DNA of 64,000 nucleotides. It comes from FEB-12 sp964503315. Its GTDB lineage: Bacteria; Zixibacteria; MSB-5A5; GN15; FEB-12. A program made the position numbers and the translations under genes. Of the stretch, positions 24,341 through 33,313 are shown piece by piece; position 1 is the first letter of the stretch; each line of letters starts with the position of its first letter. The DNA is taken from contig CAZCZL010000008.1 of assembly GCA_964503315.1 (NCBI GenBank), positions 62,001-126,000 of the forward strand, given 5' to 3'. Below the pieces are notes generated by a model, which was given only the letters and a program-made list of their open reading frames with translations, was not told the DNA's origin and searched no databases.

Positions 24341-24535
24341 ATGGAACTGGGCAATATCAAGATCAGGATCAACCCGAACGGTTCGGCGAAGATCGAATGC
24401 GCGCAGGCGGAGATCACGCTCCCCGACGGTTCGGTCGTCGTGAAAGAGGGAGTCTTTTCTCTCTGCCGCTGCGGGCTTTCGCAGAAAAAGCCGTTCTGCG
24501 ACGGCACACACAAGACGAGCGAGTTTCAGGGATAA
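24341..24535 (+). CDS. CDGSH-type iron-sulfur protein
   Basis: A 64-aa protein with one complete CDGSH motif, CRCGLSQKKPFCDGTH, in which three cysteines and one histidine bind a 2Fe-2S cluster, redox-active and pH-sensitive in the mitoNEET family. The N-terminal part (KIRINPNGSAKIECAQAEITLPDGS) is a short beta sheet seen in the bacterial small CDGSH proteins. The ATG is preceded by GGAG; an in-frame TTG two codons before is less likely. It probably forms an operon with the Crp/Fnr regulator. Role: electron transfer or redox sensing. Confidence 0.9.
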   Translation: MELGNIKIRINPNGSAKIECAQAEITLPDGSVVVKEGVFSLCRCGLSQKKPFCDGTHKTSEFQG

Positions 24536-24540
24536 TTCTT

Positions 24541-26256
24541 CTATTTCGCCAGTCTTTCCAGCGCGGCGCGTAATTTTGCGTGACGATTCATCAGCAGGAC
24601 ATACTGCCGCTCGGTTACAGCACCTTTGGCGCGGATGAGCTCAGCCAATAGCCGCCTATCATCAGCACTCCATCGAGCCATATCCGGTATGATGTCAACC
24701 AGCGGAGCCATCCGGGTCAGCGCCAATTTCTCTCCCTCTGACCACCGGGCGGTATTCACGATACCAAGTTTGCGACTGACCGATTGCACTGATGCATCGA
24801 TCCCTCGATTTCTGTCTCCGGCATACTGCTTGCCGAACATCTCTGTAATGCGATATCCGAGCTTGATAATGGAAAGCTCGTGATACTCTTTCATCGCGGC
24901 CGGGTCGACGGTTAAGAAGACATCAGTCTCCGAGAGTGTTCTCATTGTAGAGACTGGGACACGGAATCCGGGGCGGCGCTGCATCTTGGCGGCCAGTTCA
25001 TCAGAGAGCTTGCGGATCCGCTTGTTCACCGCGCGGAATCCGATTTTGTAGTAGAACCAGAACGCTCCGGAGAGGAGCGCTTCATCCTCGCCATACCCCA
25101 TCTGTCTCGCTCGCACCACAAAGACCCGCGAACCGAAATGATGATAGAAGATCCGGAAGAACTGTTCAAAGAAGTACGGCGACTCGCCGCCGCGGTAAGT
25201 CGGGAAGATATTGATGGCGATCTCCGCACGGTCGAACAGCAGCGCCGCGACTCCATAGCCGACCGGCATGCCATTGCGGACGAGGAGCGCGCCGAAATTC
25301 GACTCCAGCGGAAGCCGCGCTTCCGGCAATGACCCATACAACACGATCCGGCAGCCGCGCCCGCAGCCAACAGTGTAGACCTCCGATGGATTCCCGAAAG
25401 TCAGCGGAAAAAGTTCCCGGTTACGGATCCCTAGGGCCTCATTAATATCATTCAGGAGCAGTTCACCTTCGCGTCTATTGACGTGACGCAACGGGGTCGG
25501 CGCGGTCGCAAGCTCCAGCCGAACATCTCGCGAGCGCGGGCGGAACGATTCAGCCTGATAGAAACGCTCCTTGCACTCAACCCGATGCAAACTGCGTGAT
25601 GACCTCATGCCGGTCAGATCCCAGTCGATCAACAGGCCGAGGGACTCCCAATGATCGCGGATCACTCGCGGTGGTAGCCCTGAACCGGCGAACAGGTTGA
25701 CCAGTGTCTGGAGTTCATTCCTGTCGCCGCCGGAAAGTCTGAAGAAATGCTCAATATCAAACTCCTCATCGTTGTCGATCGGGTCATTCTCCTCCCAACT
25801 GACCATTAGATTGACTAGATTGGCGAGGCGAGACCAGATATCTTCGGCGCTATGCTCCCAGTTTATGCGAAGCGAATCAGGATACCTGGCCAGCAGATAG
25901 CGCGTGATATCGTAATTGAACTGGTAGCAGGTGATGGAGCCGTCAATACCGGTATCATCCAGCCTGGATGCCTTTTTATCGCGAGACAGCTTTTTGTAGG
26001 CACTCAGTCGTTTGCCAAAGTGTTTCAGTTCGGCTTCTACCAATTTGAACACGGCGGCATTATCCGGATACGCTCGAATAACACAGAGCAGGTCATGATA
26101 GCGGATCAGGTCTGACGCGGAGGGGATGCGACTCCGTGAGAGCGTATGCACCAGTGATGCGCGTTCCTTCGCCGCCGAAACACCGAATGTTGAACGCAGC
26201 CGCTCAAGCTGATTCAGCAGTGCGTGAGTTGTTCTGATTGCGATTCGCTTGGGCAT
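24541..26256 (-). CDS. Large protein of unknown function with a GNAT-like core
   Basis: A 571-aa soluble protein that I do not recognise as a whole. The N-terminal 250 residues are helical and charged. The middle (about 315-430) looks like a GNAT acyltransferase fold: NFGALLVRNGMPVGYGVAALL (beta strands), INIFPTYRGGESPYFFEQFFR (the place of the acetyl-CoA loop and helix) and GAFWFYYKIGFRAVNKRIR, which is the common end of such domains. The C-terminal 120 residues are helical. The ATG at 26256 follows GAGGA; a TTG 12 codons earlier is an alternative. It ends six bases from the convergent CDGSH gene. Acyl transfer is only a suggestion from the pattern. Confidence 0.55.
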   Translation of the reverse strand: MPKRIAIRTTHALLNQLERLRSTFGVSAAKERASLVHTLSRSRIPSASDLIRYHDLLCVIRAYPDNAAVFKLVEAELKHFGKRLSAYKKLSRDKKASRLDDTGIDGSITCYQFNYDITRYLLARYPDSLRINWEHSAEDIWSRLANLVNLMVSWEENDPIDNDEEFDIEHFFRLSGGDRNELQTLVNLFAGSGLPPRVIRDHWESLGLLIDWDLTGMRSSRSLHRVECKERFYQAESFRPRSRDVRLELATAPTPLRHVNRREGELLLNDINEALGIRNRELFPLTFGNPSEVYTVGCGRGCRIVLYGSLPEARLPLESNFGALLVRNGMPVGYGVAALLFDRAEIAINIFPTYRGGESPYFFEQFFRIFYHHFGSRVFVVRARQMGYGEDEALLSGAFWFYYKIGFRAVNKRIRKLSDELAAKMQRRPGFRVPVSTMRTLSETDVFLTVDPAAMKEYHELSIIKLGYRITEMFGKQYAGDRNRGIDASVQSVSRKLGIVNTARWSEGEKLALTRMAPLVDIIPDMARWSADDRRLLAELIRAKGAVTERQYVLLMNRHAKLRAALERLAK

Positions 26257-26387
26257 ACCGTGTCTATCCTCAATTTGAATGGAACGGTACAATGTAGGAT
26301 GTTAAAGGCCGGGGTGCACCAGTTTTTCGCTTGAGCACCGGAGTGCGGCGATGATGGGGCCATCCCCATGAATGGATGAAAGTGAGC

Positions 26388-27119
26388 TTAGACCGAGCTC
26401 CCCTCTTCCTTTTTCTCGTCTGCCAGAGTCATAATATCACGAACCAACACTGGCTCGACTGCGTAGAACCCCTGGCCGTATTTACAGCGGGACTGCAGCC
26501 CGAACGATCGGGCCATAGCCGTCAGATTCTCAATGTAATCGCGCGATTTTTCCGGATTGAGGAACTGGGAGCGGTGCGCCGATAGCGCCGCGATCCATTG
26601 ATCGAAATGCGGCGTGATATCCACTACGAAGTTCGGAGTCACTCCCGGCGGCAGGAAGTAATGGAAGATGCGGGTGACCAGATGTGGCTCACCGGGTAAA
26701 TCGACTTTCTTCAGAGCGGCCAAGTTGGCGGCATTTAGCGCGATGATGCCGCTCGCCACATGGTCCGGATGCGACTGGCGTCGCCCGTGTCCAACATGCG
26801 GGTATGGCGCCAACAGGATCTTGGGACGGGTCTGGCGAATGATCCGCGCCAATTCCAGCCGTTTATCATAACTATCCTCGAGGCGAGTATCCCCCCAATC
26901 GAAAGTCTGCACGATATCCGCGCCGAGGATGGCGGCGGCATCCTTCACCTCCTGCGCCCGTATCTCAACTGTGCCGCCTGTCCCCATTTCACCCTGGGTC
27001 AGGATGACCAGCCCGCACTTATAGCCCCGCTTGTGAAGATCGATCAGGACGCCGCCGGTGCCGACCTCGACATCATCGGGATGGGCGCCGATTGAGAGTA
27101 GATCATAGGTCTGTGACAT
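26388..27119 (-). CDS. bshB1: Bacillithiol biosynthesis deacetylase BshB1 (PIG-L family)
   Basis: Zinc-dependent deacetylase that turns GlcNAc-malate into GlcN-malate, the second step of bacillithiol synthesis. The 243-aa protein has the PIG-L metal motif AHPDD (12-16), LTQGEMGTGG, the pair HPDH (about 117-120), and the BshB1 type of C-terminus YGQGFYAVEPVLVRD. The other bsh genes are not in the window, so the pathway is inferred from one enzyme; a sugar-amide deacetylase of another route is the alternative. It starts just upstream of the terminator of the lipoprotein operon. Confidence 0.87.
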   Translation of the reverse strand: MSQTYDLLSIGAHPDDVEVGTGGVLIDLHKRGYKCGLVILTQGEMGTGGTVEIRAQEVKDAAAILGADIVQTFDWGDTRLEDSYDKRLELARIIRQTRPKILLAPYPHVGHGRRQSHPDHVASGIIALNAANLAALKKVDLPGEPHLVTRIFHYFLPPGVTPNFVVDITPHFDQWIAALSAHRSQFLNPEKSRDYIENLTAMARSFGLQSRCKYGQGFYAVEPVLVRDIMTLADEKKEEGSSV

Positions 27120-27141
27120 GGTAAGTTCACCTTGCTAATAG

Positions 27142-27168
27142 AAAACCCGGAGAATCTCTTCTCCGGGT
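27142..27168 (-). terminator. Terminator of the FadL/lipoprotein operon
   Basis: ACCCGGAGAA and TTCTCCGGGT form a perfect ten-base stem with a four-base loop; on the minus strand TTTTCTATT follows. It lies 34 bases beyond the lipoprotein stop codon. Confidence 0.85.
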
Positions 27169-27201
27169 CAGAACACTCGGTTGGCCGAAAAGGTTCGGCG
27201 A

Positions 27202-28482
27202 CTAATTATTGGCGCGGAACTTCGCGGCGTGATACATGATCATCTCGCGGAGCAGATGATAGACGTACTGGTTGTCGGTCGCCGGATTGCCCGGATAGCC
27301 AACGTACGTGAGCGTATCAATCGTCAGATCCATATCTTCCATCAGGAAACGCTCAAAGGATGTTGTCTGCTCGTGGAAGTTGAACTTCGATTCCGGCGAG
27401 GAGGCGATCCAAATATTCGCATCATCCAGCGCCGTCCCACCCTGCTTGACCAGGAGCGTATCCAGGTTGTTCGCCATCCAGCGACGCCAGGTCGGTGCAT
27501 GGGTCTTGGAGACCGAGTCGAACGGGAGATGGAAGCTGAACTCCAGCGCCGCGGTCTTCGGGAACGGTCCGCCCAACTGCTGACCGGTCAGCAGATGCGT
27601 GATCAGCGTGGTGCTATCAGCTATTTGGCGGCGTTCAAGAATCTCAAGGCTATTGGTGTGGCGAGCGCCCGTTGTGACCAGCGCCGTATCATGCGGCGAA
27701 AACGCAACCGAACCGCCGATGAACATGCGGGTGATCGGGTTGGCCGAAGACGAATCGATCCGGCGAGCTGGTACCGTCCGGCTGTAGCCAGTTGTCAGGT
27801 TCAGCCCGTTCTCAAACAGCGCGTCGTTGAACAGCGTCATGAAGCCGCCGTTGCCATTCGGGCCGTCGAAATCAAGCGGGCCATCGACGACCGTGATATT
27901 GCTGAACACTCCGGGGTGCTTTATCGCCGCGCGGAACGCGCCGTATGCGCCCTGACCGATACCACCGATCCCCTGGTAGGCCGGATCGACGATCAGGCTG
28001 GGATAGCGGAATCGAAGTGTCTGGATCAGCGCATCGCCGATAACGGAATCATACATGCCGCCCGGGATGGAGTTGCCATAGAAGTAGCCGCCATAAATGC
28101 GGTCATTGGCGACACATGCGACGACGATCGGATCCAGCAGACCCTCGGCCGTCAATTCGTTACAGATCTTGTGCAGACCGTACTGGAAATAGTACCACTG
28201 GTCGCTTTCACCCGGGGCGAGCAGGATTAGCAGCGACGCCGGCGCGGCATCGCGCACCACTGATTCGGAGGCCCAGACGGTCATGCGCAACTGGCCATCG
28301 CCATTGGCGCGCTGGAACGTCAGATCGGGAACGAACGGTGGCGTTTCCTGTGGCAACCAGGTCCATCCATACGTATCAGTTCGCGTCGGAATATTGGTCC
28401 CCCGGTCTGAGCATCCAGCCAGAGCCAGGATGACGAGTGCGGCAATGACCGCGCATATATACAGCAAACGTTGCATGATCAT
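27202..28482 (-). CDS. Esterase-like lipoprotein lacking the catalytic serine
   Basis: A 426-aa lipoprotein: signal ending in the lipobox LAGC (21-24). The body resembles the esterase-D/feruloyl-esterase type of alpha/beta hydrolase: ASLLILLAPGESDQWYYFQYG, LLDPIVVACVANDRIYGGYFYGN, and at the nucleophile elbow GIGQGAYGAFRAA (174-186), where active members have GxSxGG. The nucleophile position is G176 (codon GGT, one base from AGT serine), so hydrolysis is unlikely by the usual route. It forms an operon with the FadL-family gene six bases upstream, which suggests a job in uptake or binding of a hydrophobic substrate at the envelope. Confidence 0.75.
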   Translation of the reverse strand: MIMQRLLYICAVIAALVILALAGCSDRGTNIPTRTDTYGWTWLPQETPPFVPDLTFQRANGDGQLRMTVWASESVVRDAAPASLLILLAPGESDQWYYFQYGLHKICNELTAEGLLDPIVVACVANDRIYGGYFYGNSIPGGMYDSVIGDALIQTLRFRYPSLIVDPAYQGIGGIGQGAYGAFRAAIKHPGVFSNITVVDGPLDFDGPNGNGGFMTLFNDALFENGLNLTTGYSRTVPARRIDSSSANPITRMFIGGSVAFSPHDTALVTTGARHTNSLEILERRQIADSTTLITHLLTGQQLGGPFPKTAALEFSFHLPFDSVSKTHAPTWRRWMANNLDTLLVKQGGTALDDANIWIASSPESKFNFHEQTTSFERFLMEDMDLTIDTLTYVGYPGNPATDNQYVYHLLREMIMYHAAKFRANN

Positions 28483-28488
28483 CCTCTC

Positions 28489-29964
28489 CTAGAACCGATA
28501 GTTGAACGACAGGATCGTTTCATAGGTTGCGGCTTTGTAGGCACCAGGGAAACCTTCATAATGGTCATCCTGGTCCTTATCCATTGACGTAATAGTTACA
28601 TCATCAAACTTGATATAGCTGGTCGCGAGACCCAGATCCCAGCGCTGCACGTGGAACTGCAACCCGCCACTAATGCCCATCTTGTCTCCGGTATCGGTAA
28701 ACTGCGGAGTGAACGCGATTCCATCACGGCTGGCGCCCTGATCGAACCCTGCTCCACCGAAGAGCGAAAGGTACGGCAGCGCCAGATAGGATGCGCCCAC
28801 CGCGACTTTCATGGTATTGCGGAACTCGGTCTTGCTCTGCTGATCCTCGGAGAAGAATGCTTCTTCCGTCGCCGGATCATCGGTGATCGGCGGCAAACCG
28901 CGAATACCGCTGTATGCAAACTCAAAACCAGTGAAGCGTGACCAGACCGTGTACTCGGCATCCAAGGCCACAGTCAGTTTTTCAGTGACCACGCGAGAGA
29001 TGCCAATACCGATTGACGGCGGGAGTTTGAGTTTGGTCTCGAATTCCGCGGGAAGCGGGACGTTTTCGCCGCTGGCGAACAAGTAGCCCAACTCACCAGG
29101 ACCGACCGGAGAACCAGGCACCAACAACGCGTTGATCTTCGGCATCAGGAACTGGAGATTCGCGTCACCCTTGATGGTGATATCCTTGAGCGGCAGGTCA
29201 ACCGTGAACGCCACATTGGTTTTCGGATTCAGTTTGTACAGAACGCCGGCGTTGATCCCGAATCCCCAGCCATTTCCATCGTGGGAGGTCAACTCCGGGA
29301 CGTTGCGATACGGCTCGTCGATCCACGGCTCTTCCGTCATTGGCGTAGAGCGGAAATAGATGTTATTGTAGATCAGGTCCGCACGCTGAAGCTGCAGTCC
29401 GATACCAACCGACAGCTTCTCGGGAATGAACTCACGAGCCGCGGTCAATTGGAAGTTGACCACATCCAGATTGCACGTGTACTGCTCCGCCGACAGATAC
29501 TGGTCGACCGAGTCATTGTACGCGCGAATCGGGCTGAAGAGCTCCCAACTGATGTTGTTGTCAAAGCGCTGGTACGCGGACAGACCGAAGACTGTTTCGC
29601 CCCAGAACGGCAGGCGCACCACGATGCCGGCGGACGGATTGGACAGCACTTTGTGCTGGTTGTACATCGTCACGTCGTTGAACACGCCCAGCTCGTACTC
29701 GCCATCGATCCGGTAATTGGGGGTCAATTCGTTGCGCAAATGGAGGAAGGCAGCATTGCCTCCCACCTGGTTGTCTTTGAGAAACGCATATCCGGCCGGG
29801 TTGTACATAGCGGCACTCCAGTCGTCCGCGACCGCGCGGAACGCGCCACTCATTGCCCGGGCTTTCACGCCGACGCCGGTGTTTTCAAAACCGGCGGCCA
29901 GAATCGACGAGCCGAGCAGGGCAAGGGCCAGGACTGAAGTCACAGCAATTCGACGAATCCCCAT
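28489..29964 (-). CDS. Outer-membrane transport protein, OmpP1/FadL family
   Basis: A 491-aa beta-barrel for hydrophobic compounds. After the signal peptide (GIRRIAVTSVLALALLGSSILA) comes the family N-terminus ENTGVGVKARAMSGAFRAVADDWSAAMYNPAGYAFL, which matches the FadL hatch region, then many amphipathic strands and a C-terminal strand ending in an aromatic residue (ETILSFNYRF), the outer-membrane insertion signal. I chose the ATG at 29964 because GGAG lies upstream of it; the ATG four codons earlier has no site. It is the first gene of an operon with the esterase-like lipoprotein. Confidence 0.9.
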   Translation of the reverse strand: MGIRRIAVTSVLALALLGSSILAAGFENTGVGVKARAMSGAFRAVADDWSAAMYNPAGYAFLKDNQVGGNAAFLHLRNELTPNYRIDGEYELGVFNDVTMYNQHKVLSNPSAGIVVRLPFWGETVFGLSAYQRFDNNISWELFSPIRAYNDSVDQYLSAEQYTCNLDVVNFQLTAAREFIPEKLSVGIGLQLQRADLIYNNIYFRSTPMTEEPWIDEPYRNVPELTSHDGNGWGFGINAGVLYKLNPKTNVAFTVDLPLKDITIKGDANLQFLMPKINALLVPGSPVGPGELGYLFASGENVPLPAEFETKLKLPPSIGIGISRVVTEKLTVALDAEYTVWSRFTGFEFAYSGIRGLPPITDDPATEEAFFSEDQQSKTEFRNTMKVAVGASYLALPYLSLFGGAGFDQGASRDGIAFTPQFTDTGDKMGISGGLQFHVQRWDLGLATSYIKFDDVTITSMDKDQDDHYEGFPGAYKAATYETILSFNYRF

Positions 29965-30601
29965 CCTAGTCTCCATAGGCTATACAAATACCATTGATTA
30001 TCAGTGAATTATCAGGGACACACGTTCGTGTGCGGCGGGAAGCATTCCGTGGCAATCTATTCATTAACTCTAACGTAGCTCACCAACATGCACACCCAAC
30101 TCGTGTGCGCCTATCATTCAAAAAAACAGAATGCCAAGGTACAGTGGGGGGGTGGAATTGTCAAGGGGCATCGGACCAATTTTGCCCGGCTGTGGAGCGA
30201 ATAACCCACTATACGTTCGCTACTTATCTCCTCCAACCAGAGACGCACAGCGCGCCAGTTCGTGAAAAGAATCCCGCCAATTCCCCTCCCCAAAACTTAA
30301 GAAATCTCAACCCACTTGTACCGGTTGCGGTTACTCCGACTGGATAAGCTGCTTCCGCCTACCCCTATCGCACCAGAATTGACTGGAACACGAATACTTT
30401 TCGGAAGAGTTTTCCGCCGGATCGGGCAATTGATACCGGAAATCGATGCCACTCCACCACGAGAGGTCGCGCACGTGTTCCTGTATCGCATTGTACAACA
30501 ATCGGATAGAGGCGGGCGTTTCAACATGGCACTCACCTTGCTATTACCCATCGCGAGAGTGCGACAGGATGTCGCGAGATAGTTGCTAGAGGAAGGTGAC
30601 A
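29965..30601. other. Divergent intergenic region with inverted repeats
   Basis: About 620 bases with no convincing gene. Two inverted repeats share the octamer CGTGTGCG: CACACG-TT-CGTGTG at 30019-30032 and GCACAC-7-GTGTGC at 30090-30108. They lie between the FadL operon and the exopolysaccharide genes and could be operator sites for either. A candidate for a long leader of the export gene; the ribosome site AGAGGAAGG ends just before its start. Confidence 0.35.
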
Positions 30602-32989
30602 ATGAAACGACTGCTTTTACTCATCATTCTGGTGATCATTCTGGTCTCCCTGAATTGGTTCACCAAGGCTCATGCCCAGGATCTCGGGCAGATGAGCGCC
30701 GATGAAAAGGCCGCGCTGTTACAGAAGTATCAGTCGATGGCTAAGAATCGGCCAGCGACCACCCCGACATACGAGAGCCCGGTCTACTATGACAGTAGCA
30801 CGGTCATTCGTCTGCCGGAAAACCAGGCCATTAACTCAATCGGCAATACACCAGTCAGTTCTTCATCACGTGCCTCGCAGCAAGTCGACCGCTTAAGCAC
30901 ACCATCCGGCCAGACATCGGGAGCGGAAAAGCTGCAGGACTTTGAGACTCTCAGGCCGTTCGGGCTGGAGTTGTTCGCTGGTCCGCGTGAAGACGCGCCA
31001 CCGGACGATATAGCGTCGGCCGGCGACTATATCCTCGGGCCGGGAGATAATATTGTCATCAGTCTCTGGGGAAGAGTCGAAGGGGAATACAACCTGACGG
31101 TGGACCGTGAAGGAAAGGTCTTCATCCCCAAAGTCGGCGAACTGGCCGTCTGGGGAAAGAAGCTTGATGATTTCCGTACCTACGCGCATAACCGTTTCAG
31201 CCAGGTCTATTCAGAGTTTCAGTTGAATGTCTCACTGGGAAAGATACGCTCCATTCGCATCTATCTGACCGGCGAAGTCAACCATCCCGGCGCGTACACT
31301 GTTTCGTCACTTACTTCACTTTTTAACGCGCTTTATCTCGCGGGCGGTCCGAACGAAAACGGCACGATGCGCGATATCCGCTTGATGCGCGGCGGCAAAC
31401 AGATCGCTTCGATGGATCTTTACAAGTTCCTATTGGAGGGAGACAACCGCTCGGATCTTCGCCTTGAATCAGGCGACGCGATCTTTGTTCCGGTAGCAGG
31501 ACCGCGAGTGGCGATCCGTGGGCAGATACGCCGTCCGGCCATTTATGAACTGACGCACAATGAGACCTCGCTTGAGCTGGTCGGATTGGCGGGCAATGCC
31601 CTCCCCCAGGCCCATCTCGATCGAGTGCTTCTGGAGCGTATCTCCCCCAAAGGTGAATGGGAAGTCCGCGACCTCAATCTCAATAAAGGATCTGAGGCAC
31701 AGGTAACCGATATCGCCCTGACCGATGGCGACCGCATGACCGTCTATTCCATCTTCGACTTCAAGAAGAACATGGTCTCCGTAGCCGGGCAGGTGAAACA
31801 CCCCGGAGTCTACGAGCGAGGAGCGTCAACTCGCGTTCTCGATCTGGTCCTTCGCGGTGAACTTCAGGATTACGATGTCTATTTCGATCGCGCGGATCTG
31901 TTCCGCCGATTCACGGATTATCGTGTCGAGGTCATCCCGATCAGTCTGAGCGCAATTCTTGCTGGCGATTCCACGCAGAACATCATGCTGACCGACCGCG
32001 ACTCGCTTCACATCTATCGCATTCAGGATATCGAGCGCGAGAAATCGGTCTTTATCGGCGGCGAAGTTGACCGTCCCGGCATCTATCCGTTGTACGACAA
32101 GATGACAGTCGGAGATCTGATCTTCCTCGCCGGTTCCTATACACGCGCCGCCTCACGCCTTCAGGGAGAGGTCGCCCGCATCGACTCACTCGGCAATGTC
32201 GACCTTGAGTACATCAACCTGAACGATAGCGCCAGCCTTACAACCGTTCTCGATGACGATGACCGCGTGTACGTCCGGACCATTCCGGAGTGGCGCCTTC
32301 ACCGAACGGTGAAGATCGATGGCGAGGTGATGTTCCCCGGCGAGTATGTCATGTCCTCGCGGGATGAAACGCTGTCCAGTCTCCTGACGCGAGTCGGTGG
32401 CTTCACGCGCAACGCATTTCCTAAGGGAGCGATCTTCGAACGGCGCTCCATCAATCGCAAGTTGGATCAGATGCAGGTCGCCAAAGTTCTGGAGAACAGC
32501 GCGCCGATCATCGAAGATTCGCTGGGCCGATTGCACACGGAGTTGATCGTTAATTACGATTCAACGCAGGTGAATCGAATCATTATTGATCTCGAAAAAG
32601 TGCTCTCCTCAAATGGCCAGCAGGGTGATCTGATCCTCCAGCCAGGAGACCAGATCCATATTCCGCCACGACCGTCGGGCATCACAGTCGTCGGAGCGGT
32701 AGGCGCGACAGGGACGATCAAGTTTTCCGGCGGCCACGACGTGCGCCATTACGTTCGCCAGGCCGGCAATTTCACGCCGCGCGCCGACAAAAAGGGGACG
32801 CGACTGATCAAGGCCAATGGCGCAGTGTACTCCGGTGGCGATGTTCTGGGGAAACGCGTGGAAGAAGGGGATGTCATTGTCGTGCCGGCCAAGATCGAAA
32901 AGGACTCCAACTGGTTGAGAACAGCCACCACCGCGCTGGCCGCCACCTCGAGTGTGCTGACCACCGTCCTGGTAATAGACAAGTTATAA
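30602..32989 (+). CDS. Polysaccharide export protein with multiple SLBB domains
   Basis: A 795-aa export protein of the Wza/KpsD kind. Signal peptide of about 25 residues (KRLLLLIILVIILVSLNWFTKAHAQ), a linker, the Poly_export domain at about 140-225 (YILGPGDNIVISLWGRVEGEYNL, FIPKVGELAVWGKKLDDF), then about six SLBB units near residues 220, 302, 389, 481, 568 and 693 (motif hxxxGEVxxPGxY), and a last hydrophobic helix (775-795) that could span a membrane. It would form the exit channel for a surface polysaccharide. I chose the ATG at 30602 with AGAGGAAGG upstream; a GTG two codons earlier is less likely. It leads a module with the sugar transferase and the Wzi-like gene. Confidence 0.9.
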   Translation: MKRLLLLIILVIILVSLNWFTKAHAQDLGQMSADEKAALLQKYQSMAKNRPATTPTYESPVYYDSSTVIRLPENQAINSIGNTPVSSSSRASQQVDRLSTPSGQTSGAEKLQDFETLRPFGLELFAGPREDAPPDDIASAGDYILGPGDNIVISLWGRVEGEYNLTVDREGKVFIPKVGELAVWGKKLDDFRTYAHNRFSQVYSEFQLNVSLGKIRSIRIYLTGEVNHPGAYTVSSLTSLFNALYLAGGPNENGTMRDIRLMRGGKQIASMDLYKFLLEGDNRSDLRLESGDAIFVPVAGPRVAIRGQIRRPAIYELTHNETSLELVGLAGNALPQAHLDRVLLERISPKGEWEVRDLNLNKGSEAQVTDIALTDGDRMTVYSIFDFKKNMVSVAGQVKHPGVYERGASTRVLDLVLRGELQDYDVYFDRADLFRRFTDYRVEVIPISLSAILAGDSTQNIMLTDRDSLHIYRIQDIEREKSVFIGGEVDRPGIYPLYDKMTVGDLIFLAGSYTRAASRLQGEVARIDSLGNVDLEYINLNDSASLTTVLDDDDRVYVRTIPEWRLHRTVKIDGEVMFPGEYVMSSRDETLSSLLTRVGGFTRNAFPKGAIFERRSINRKLDQMQVAKVLENSAPIIEDSLGRLHTELIVNYDSTQVNRIIIDLEKVLSSNGQQGDLILQPGDQIHIPPRPSGITVVGAVGATGTIKFSGGHDVRHYVRQAGNFTPRADKKGTRLIKANGAVYSGGDVLGKRVEEGDVIVVPAKIEKDSNWLRTATTALAATSSVLTTVLVIDKL

Positions 32990-33044
32990 GGAAGATGTTT
33001 TTCTCTTAGCAGTATTCTTTCTCTACACTCTCACCTTCCTACCG

Positions 33045-33082
33045 CCATCGGAGTGACGGAAACGTTGCTCCGATGGTTTTTT
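33045..33082 (+). terminator. Terminator after the SLBB export gene
   Basis: CCATCGGAG and CTCCGATGG form a nine-base stem around a 14-base loop, followed by six T (33077-33082). It separates the export gene from the aminotransferase-like gene 230 bases on. The remainder of the interval 33083-33313 shows nothing else that I can support. Confidence 0.9.
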
Positions 33083-33313
33083 ATGGGAACCGCGGTCGGC
33101 GAAGAAAACTTCCGGTTCACCCAGAAAAAACTTCGCACACTCGAGAGTACGACATGCGATTCACACGCCTGGTGAGTCTGTTTCACCACTGTTTCATACT
33201 GAAATACAAGGGGTTAGACATCCAGTGCGAATCGCCCGGCAACTTGGCATGGCACTTGAGATACATCCAGATAGAGAAAACCCAACATGGATGTTGAAAG
33301 AAGGATCTGACAG

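Noticed and set aside
27181..28230. 349-codon open frame opposite the esterase-like lipoprotein
   Set aside because: Shadow of the lipoprotein gene; composition is arginine-rich and no motif is seen.
29281..29937. 218-codon open frame opposite the FadL-family gene
   Set aside because: Shadow of a coding region that carries the FadL signature; no start signal.
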